A stretch of 33,923 nt of DNA, taken from the NCBI GenBank assembly GCA_947625675.1, contig CANQPH010000033.1:1-33923 (forward strand). The letters run 5' to 3'. The notes under the pieces are model-generated. The model made no database searches, was not told the origin of the DNA, and was given only the letters and a program-made list of their open reading frames with translations. The position numbers were made by a program, and so were the translations under genes. Origin of the DNA: an uncultured Acetatifactor sp. Lineage in GTDB: Bacteria; Bacillota; Clostridia; Lachnospirales; Lachnospiraceae. This document shows positions 30,876 through 33,923 of this stretch, piece after piece. Positions within the stretch are counted from its first letter, which is position 1; each line of letters begins with the position of its first letter.

Positions 30876-33263
30876 ATGACACTGAGAGAATTGCCTGTTG
30901 GCAAAAAAGCCACGATCACCACTGTCGGCGGGGAAGGGGCCCTGCGGCAGCATTTTCTGGATATGGGCGTGATCCCGGGGACGGAGATCACCTTGATTAA
31001 ATTTGCGCCTCTGGGGGATCCCATGGAATTCATGGTCCACGGCTACGAGCTGACCCTGCGGCTTGCGGATGCGGAAAAGATCGGCATCGAGAATGTGGAG
31101 GAAGCGGGGTTGGAGGAGGCTTCCACGGGAAAGGATTCGGATGCGGGGCGAGACGGGGAAAAGATGCCCCGGAAACATATAGAGCACCCCGGTCTGGGAG
31201 AAGGCGGCCGATACCATGTGAAGGCCACGGAGACGCCCCTGCCGGAGGGAACGGTGCTCACCTTCGCCCTGGCCGGGAACCAGAACTGCGGGAAGACCAC
31301 TCTTTTCAATCAGCTGACGGGCTCCAACCAGCACGTGGGCAATTTCCCCGGGGTCACCGTGGATCGGAAGGACGGGGTGATCAAAGGGCACAATGACACC
31401 CTGATCACGGACTTGCCGGGCATCTATTCCATGTCGCCCTATTCCAGCGAGGAGATCGTGACCAGGACCTTCGTGCTGGACGAGCATCCCAAGGGGATCA
31501 TCAACATCGTGGACGCTTCCAATATCGAGCGGAACCTGTATCTGACCATGCAGCTCATGGAACTGGACATTCCCATGGTGCTGGCCCTGAACATGATGGA
31601 CGAGGTCCGGGGCAACGGGGGCTCTATCCAGATCAATGAGATGGAAGGCATGCTGGGCATTCCCGTGGTGCCCATCTCCGCAGCCAAAAACGAAGGCATC
31701 GACGAACTGATCAGCCATGCCGTGCACGTGGCGAAGTATCAGGAACGGCCCGGAAGGATTGATTTTTGCAAAGAGGATAAGAACGGAGGGGCGGTGCACC
31801 GCTGCCTTCACGCCATCATGCACCTGATCGAGGACCATGCGGAGCAGGCGGGGATTCCCGTGCGGTTTGCGGCCGGCAAACTGGCGGAAGGGGACGAGAG
31901 AGTGTTAAAGCGTCTGCAGCTGGATCAAAACGAGGAAGAGATGCTGGAGCACATCATTTCCCAGATGGAGAAGGAGAGCGGCATGGATCGGGCGGCGGCC
32001 ATTGCGGACATGCGGTTCGCCTTTATCCGGGACGTGTGCGACGCTACCGTGATCAAGCCCAGGGAGAGCAAGGAGCATGCCAGAAGCTCCCAGATCGACC
32101 GCATCCTGACGGGAAAATATACCGCCATTCCCTGCTTCATCGGCATCATGGGGCTGGTGTTCTGGCTGACCTTCAACGTGATTGGAGCCTGGCTCCAGGA
32201 TTTGATGGACCAGGGGGTGAGCGCCCTTTCCGATCTCGTGGACAGGGCCCTTACGGCGGTTCATGTGAACGAGGTGCTCCATTCCCTGGTCATTGACGGG
32301 ATTTTCACCGGCGTGGGCAGCGTGCTGAGCTTCCTGCCGGTGATCGTGGTGCTGTTTTTCTTCCTTTCCCTGCTGGAGGACAGCGGCTACATCGCCAGGG
32401 TGGCCTTTGTCATGGACAAGCTTTTGCGGAAAATCGGTCTCTCTGGCCGGAGCATCGTGCCCATGTTGATCGGCTTCGGCTGCACGGTGCCCGGGGTGAT
32501 GGCCACCAGGACCCTGCCCTCAGAGCGGGACAGGAAGATGACCATCCTCCTGACTCCCTTTATGAGCTGCTCCGCCAAGGTGCCCATCTACGGCTTCTTT
32601 ACCGCAGTTTTCTTCCCGGGAAGAGGAGCCCTCGTCATGATCGCCCTGTACGTGTTCGGCATCGCCCTGGGAATCGTCCTGGCCCTGCTCATGAAGGGGA
32701 CGCTCTTCCAGGGGGAGGCGGTGCCCTTCGTGATGGAGCTGCCCAATTACCGGATGCCCGGCCTGAAAAACGTGGGACACCTCCTGTGGGACAAGGCCAG
32801 GGATTTCCTGCAGAGGGCCTTTACCATTATCTTCCTGGCCACCATCGTGATCTGGTTCCTGCAGACCTTTGATTTCCGCCTGAACGTGGTGGCGGATTCC
32901 CAGGGGAGTATCCTGGCGGCCATCGCAGGTCTGATCGCTCCCATTCTGGCACCCCTGGGCCTGGGGGACTGGAGGATCGCCGTGGCTCTGCTCACCGGCT
33001 TCCTGGCCAAGGAAAGCGTGGCCTCCACCCTGTCGGTGCTGTTTTCCTCCAGCGAAGCCCTGTTGGCCGCCCTTTCCCCTCATGCGGCGGCCAGCCTCTT
33101 GGTCTTCTGCTTGCTTTACACCCCCTGCGTGGCGGCCATCGCTTCCGTGAAGCGGGAATTGGGCGGCAAGTGGGCGGTTTCGGTGGTCCTGGGCCAGTGC
33201 GTCATCGCCTGGCTGGCGGCCTTCCTGGTCCGGCTGGTGGGGCTGCTGTTAGGGATGGCGTGA
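30876..33263 (+). CDS. feoB: FeoA-FeoB fusion, ferrous iron transporter
   Basis: A 795-residue inner-membrane Fe(II) uptake protein. Residues 1-75 are a FeoA SH3-like domain (TLRELPVGKKATI, FLDMGVIPGTEITL). A charged linker of about 50 residues joins it to the FeoB G domain: G1 GNQNCGKTTLFN near 133, G3 DLPG near 178, G4 NMMD near 239. The membrane part starts near 415 and holds the two gate repeats (for example VLFFFLSLLEDSGYIARVAF and IGFGCTVPGVMATRTLPS). Usual FeoB has GNPNSGKTT; here Pro-to-Gln and Ser-to-Cys changes occur in G1. AAAGGAG precedes the ATG. No feoC or separate feoA is seen. The gene is divergent from the GH2 gene. Confidence 0.96.
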   Translation: MTLRELPVGKKATITTVGGEGALRQHFLDMGVIPGTEITLIKFAPLGDPMEFMVHGYELTLRLADAEKIGIENVEEAGLEEASTGKDSDAGRDGEKMPRKHIEHPGLGEGGRYHVKATETPLPEGTVLTFALAGNQNCGKTTLFNQLTGSNQHVGNFPGVTVDRKDGVIKGHNDTLITDLPGIYSMSPYSSEEIVTRTFVLDEHPKGIINIVDASNIERNLYLTMQLMELDIPMVLALNMMDEVRGNGGSIQINEMEGMLGIPVVPISAAKNEGIDELISHAVHVAKYQERPGRIDFCKEDKNGGAVHRCLHAIMHLIEDHAEQAGIPVRFAAGKLAEGDERVLKRLQLDQNEEEMLEHIISQMEKESGMDRAAAIADMRFAFIRDVCDATVIKPRESKEHARSSQIDRILTGKYTAIPCFIGIMGLVFWLTFNVIGAWLQDLMDQGVSALSDLVDRALTAVHVNEVLHSLVIDGIFTGVGSVLSFLPVIVVLFFFLSLLEDSGYIARVAFVMDKLLRKIGLSGRSIVPMLIGFGCTVPGVMATRTLPSERDRKMTILLTPFMSCSAKVPIYGFFTAVFFPGRGALVMIALYVFGIALGIVLALLMKGTLFQGEAVPFVMELPNYRMPGLKNVGHLLWDKARDFLQRAFTIIFLATIVIWFLQTFDFRLNVVADSQGSILAAIAGLIAPILAPLGLGDWRIAVALLTGFLAKESVASTLSVLFSSSEALLAALSPHAAASLLVFCLLYTPCVAAIASVKRELGGKWAVSVVLGQCVIAWLAAFLVRLVGLLLGMA

Positions 33264-33264
33264 C

Positions 33265-33289
33265 CTGCCTCCGGCTGTTCGGGCAGTTT
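33265..33289 (+). terminator. Weak candidate terminator after feoAB
   Basis: CTGCC (33265-33269) can pair with GGCAG (33282-33286), followed by only TTT. Stem and T-run are both short, so termination here is uncertain. Confidence 0.3.
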
Positions 33290-33321
33290 AAACTCGGATG
33301 TGCAAATTTTCAGACATATTA

Positions 33322-33351
33322 TTTACAACGGACATAAAAAACGGATATAAT
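33322..33351 (+). promoter_or_regulatory. Promoter of the antitoxin gene
   Basis: TTTACA (33322-33327), an 18-base spacer and TATAAT (33346-33351), 31 bases before the antitoxin ATG. Antitoxins of this family usually repress this kind of promoter. Confidence 0.7.
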
Positions 33352-33382
33352 ATGAATGAAAGAACCAGAAAGGAGTGTTAGC

Positions 33383-33667
33383 ATGGCTGCAAGAACAGAT
33401 ACCAGTATGACGATCCGCATGAACAGGGAAGTCAAGCAGGAGGCGCAGGAGATTTTTTCCGCTCTTGGCATGGACATGACAACGGCGATCAATGTCTTTT
33501 TGCGGCAAGTGATTTATTTCAGAGGGTTTCCTTTTGATGTAAGGCTTGATATTCCCAACGAGGAAACACTGGCGGCAATCAATGAAGTGCAGCAGATGAA
33601 GGAAAATCCGACTCTTGGCAAGGCTTATACAGATGTCGATGAGATGATGAAGGAGCTGCTTGCCTGA
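33383..33667 (+). CDS. RelB/DinJ-family antitoxin
   Basis: A 94-residue type II antitoxin. The N-terminal ribbon-helix-helix (TSMTIRMNREVKQEAQEIF, then GMDMTTAINVFLRQV) is the RelB/DinJ DNA-binding fold. FRGFPFDVRLDIPNEETLAAI leads to the C-terminal tail (AYTDVDEMMKELL) that normally wraps the toxin. I chose ATG 33383, preceded by AAAGGAG, not the in-frame ATG at 33356 that overlaps the promoter. Its stop overlaps the start of the toxin remnant by one base (TGATG), the usual coupling for such pairs. The gene looks intact, while its toxin is not. Confidence 0.92.
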   Translation: MAARTDTSMTIRMNREVKQEAQEIFSALGMDMTTAINVFLRQVIYFRGFPFDVRLDIPNEETLAAINEVQQMKENPTLGKAYTDVDEMMKELLA

Positions 33668-33771
33668 TGTATATTATAAAACCGACTACGAAATTTCAGA
33701 GAGACTTGAACGGGAACGCACAGCGATTTGTTTTAATTATTGTCTTTATGTTTAAAACACCCTCAAAATAA
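33667..33771 (+). pseudogene. Truncated YafQ/RelE-type toxin remnant
   Basis: The ATG at 33667 opens MYIIKPTTKFQRDL, the standard N-terminus of YafQ-family mRNA interferases. After residue 14 the similarity stops, the frame runs through unrelated codons (NGNAQRFVLIIV) and ends at 34 residues, against about 90 for the family. The catalytic histidines near the C-terminus are absent. The last codons run into the following terminator stem, so the rest of the gene was probably deleted. It could be read as a live 34-residue peptide, but that is less likely. Confidence 0.8.
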
Positions 33772-33808
33772 GGGATAGAAAACGGCCCTTATTTTGAGGG
33801 TGTTTTTT
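33754..33808 (+). terminator. Very strong terminator with a 21-bp perfect stem
   Basis: Positions 33754-33774 pair without mismatch with 33786-33806 around an 11-base loop, and six T residues occupy 33803-33808. The 5' arm overlaps the last codons of the toxin remnant. The stem is longer than usual and may be bidirectional, since the minus strand also ends in a run of T. Confidence 0.85.
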
Positions 33809-33811
33809 GAA

Positions 33812-33891
33812 AACGTAACAATTCAGGCGCACCATTTGCTGAGGTTAGATAACGTAACCTTTTTCGTAGGGTGCGCTATCCGTCCTCAGCA
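33812..33891. repeat. Interleaved inverted repeats near the window end
   Basis: GCGCACC (33827-33833) pairs with GGTGCGC (33870-33876), TGCTGAGG (33837-33844) pairs with CCTCAGCA (33884-33891), and AGGTTA (33842-33847) pairs with TAACCT (33855-33860) before TTTT. The first two pairs cross each other. AACGTAAC occurs twice (33812-33819 and 33851-33858). No gene is visible here. Confidence 0.6.
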
Positions 33892-33923
33892 TTTTGTTTA
33901 TGTCAAATAGCAATACTCTTTAC

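Overview
The window looks like a chromosome segment of a moderately GC-rich Clostridia, most likely Lachnospiraceae. The evidence is strong AGGAGG-type ribosome sites, alternative GTG/TTG starts, a Gram-positive sortase pilus locus, a RecD2 helicase, a FeoA-FeoB fusion and a cytoplasmic family 2 glycoside hydrolase. No species can be named from sequence alone. There is no rRNA, tRNA, CRISPR array or complete insertion sequence that I can see, and no gene-free stretch exceeds 300 bases.

Layout. (1) 235-3513, minus strand: a two-gene operon of unknown function with a clear promoter and a terminator. (2) 3701-5971: recD2, divergent from that operon, followed by short tandem repeats. (3) 6186-9783: two overlapping genes for a heterodimeric ABC exporter, then a small intracellular polysaccharide deacetylase-fold protein and a strong terminator. 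(4) 10969-28111: thirteen co-directional, closely spaced genes that form a surface-fibre locus. (5) 28214-30613, minus strand: a GH2 glycosidase, converging on the locus across a shared terminator. (6) 30876-33263: feoAB, divergent from the glycosidase. (7) 33383 to the end: a RelB/DinJ-type antitoxin with a truncated toxin, a very strong hairpin terminator and a cluster of interleaved inverted repeats.

The surface-fibre locus is the centre of interest. In order it encodes a coiled-coil protein, a Lys-type signal peptidase I, a 1,875-residue LPETG adhesin (eleven His/Cys repeats, a VWA domain and CnaB-like domains), an LPRTG backbone pilin, a class C sortase, a secreted accessory protein without an anchor, two small proteins with SipW/TasA/CalY-style N-termini, a protein with a non-standard LVKTG anchor, a membrane-anchored MucBP-like protein, a His-type (SipW-like) signal peptidase, a BTAD regulator with a degenerate GGDEF-like end, and a small conserved unknown. 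This joins sortase-assembled pilus machinery and TasA/SipW-type fibre machinery in one apparent transcription unit with two unlike signal peptidases.

Base composition changes sharply inside the locus. The 3' part of the adhesin gene, most of the pilin gene and the first part of the sortase gene are AT-rich, while everything around them is GC-rich. The left edge falls just after the His/Cys repeats. This suggests exchange of the exposed pilus core by recombination.
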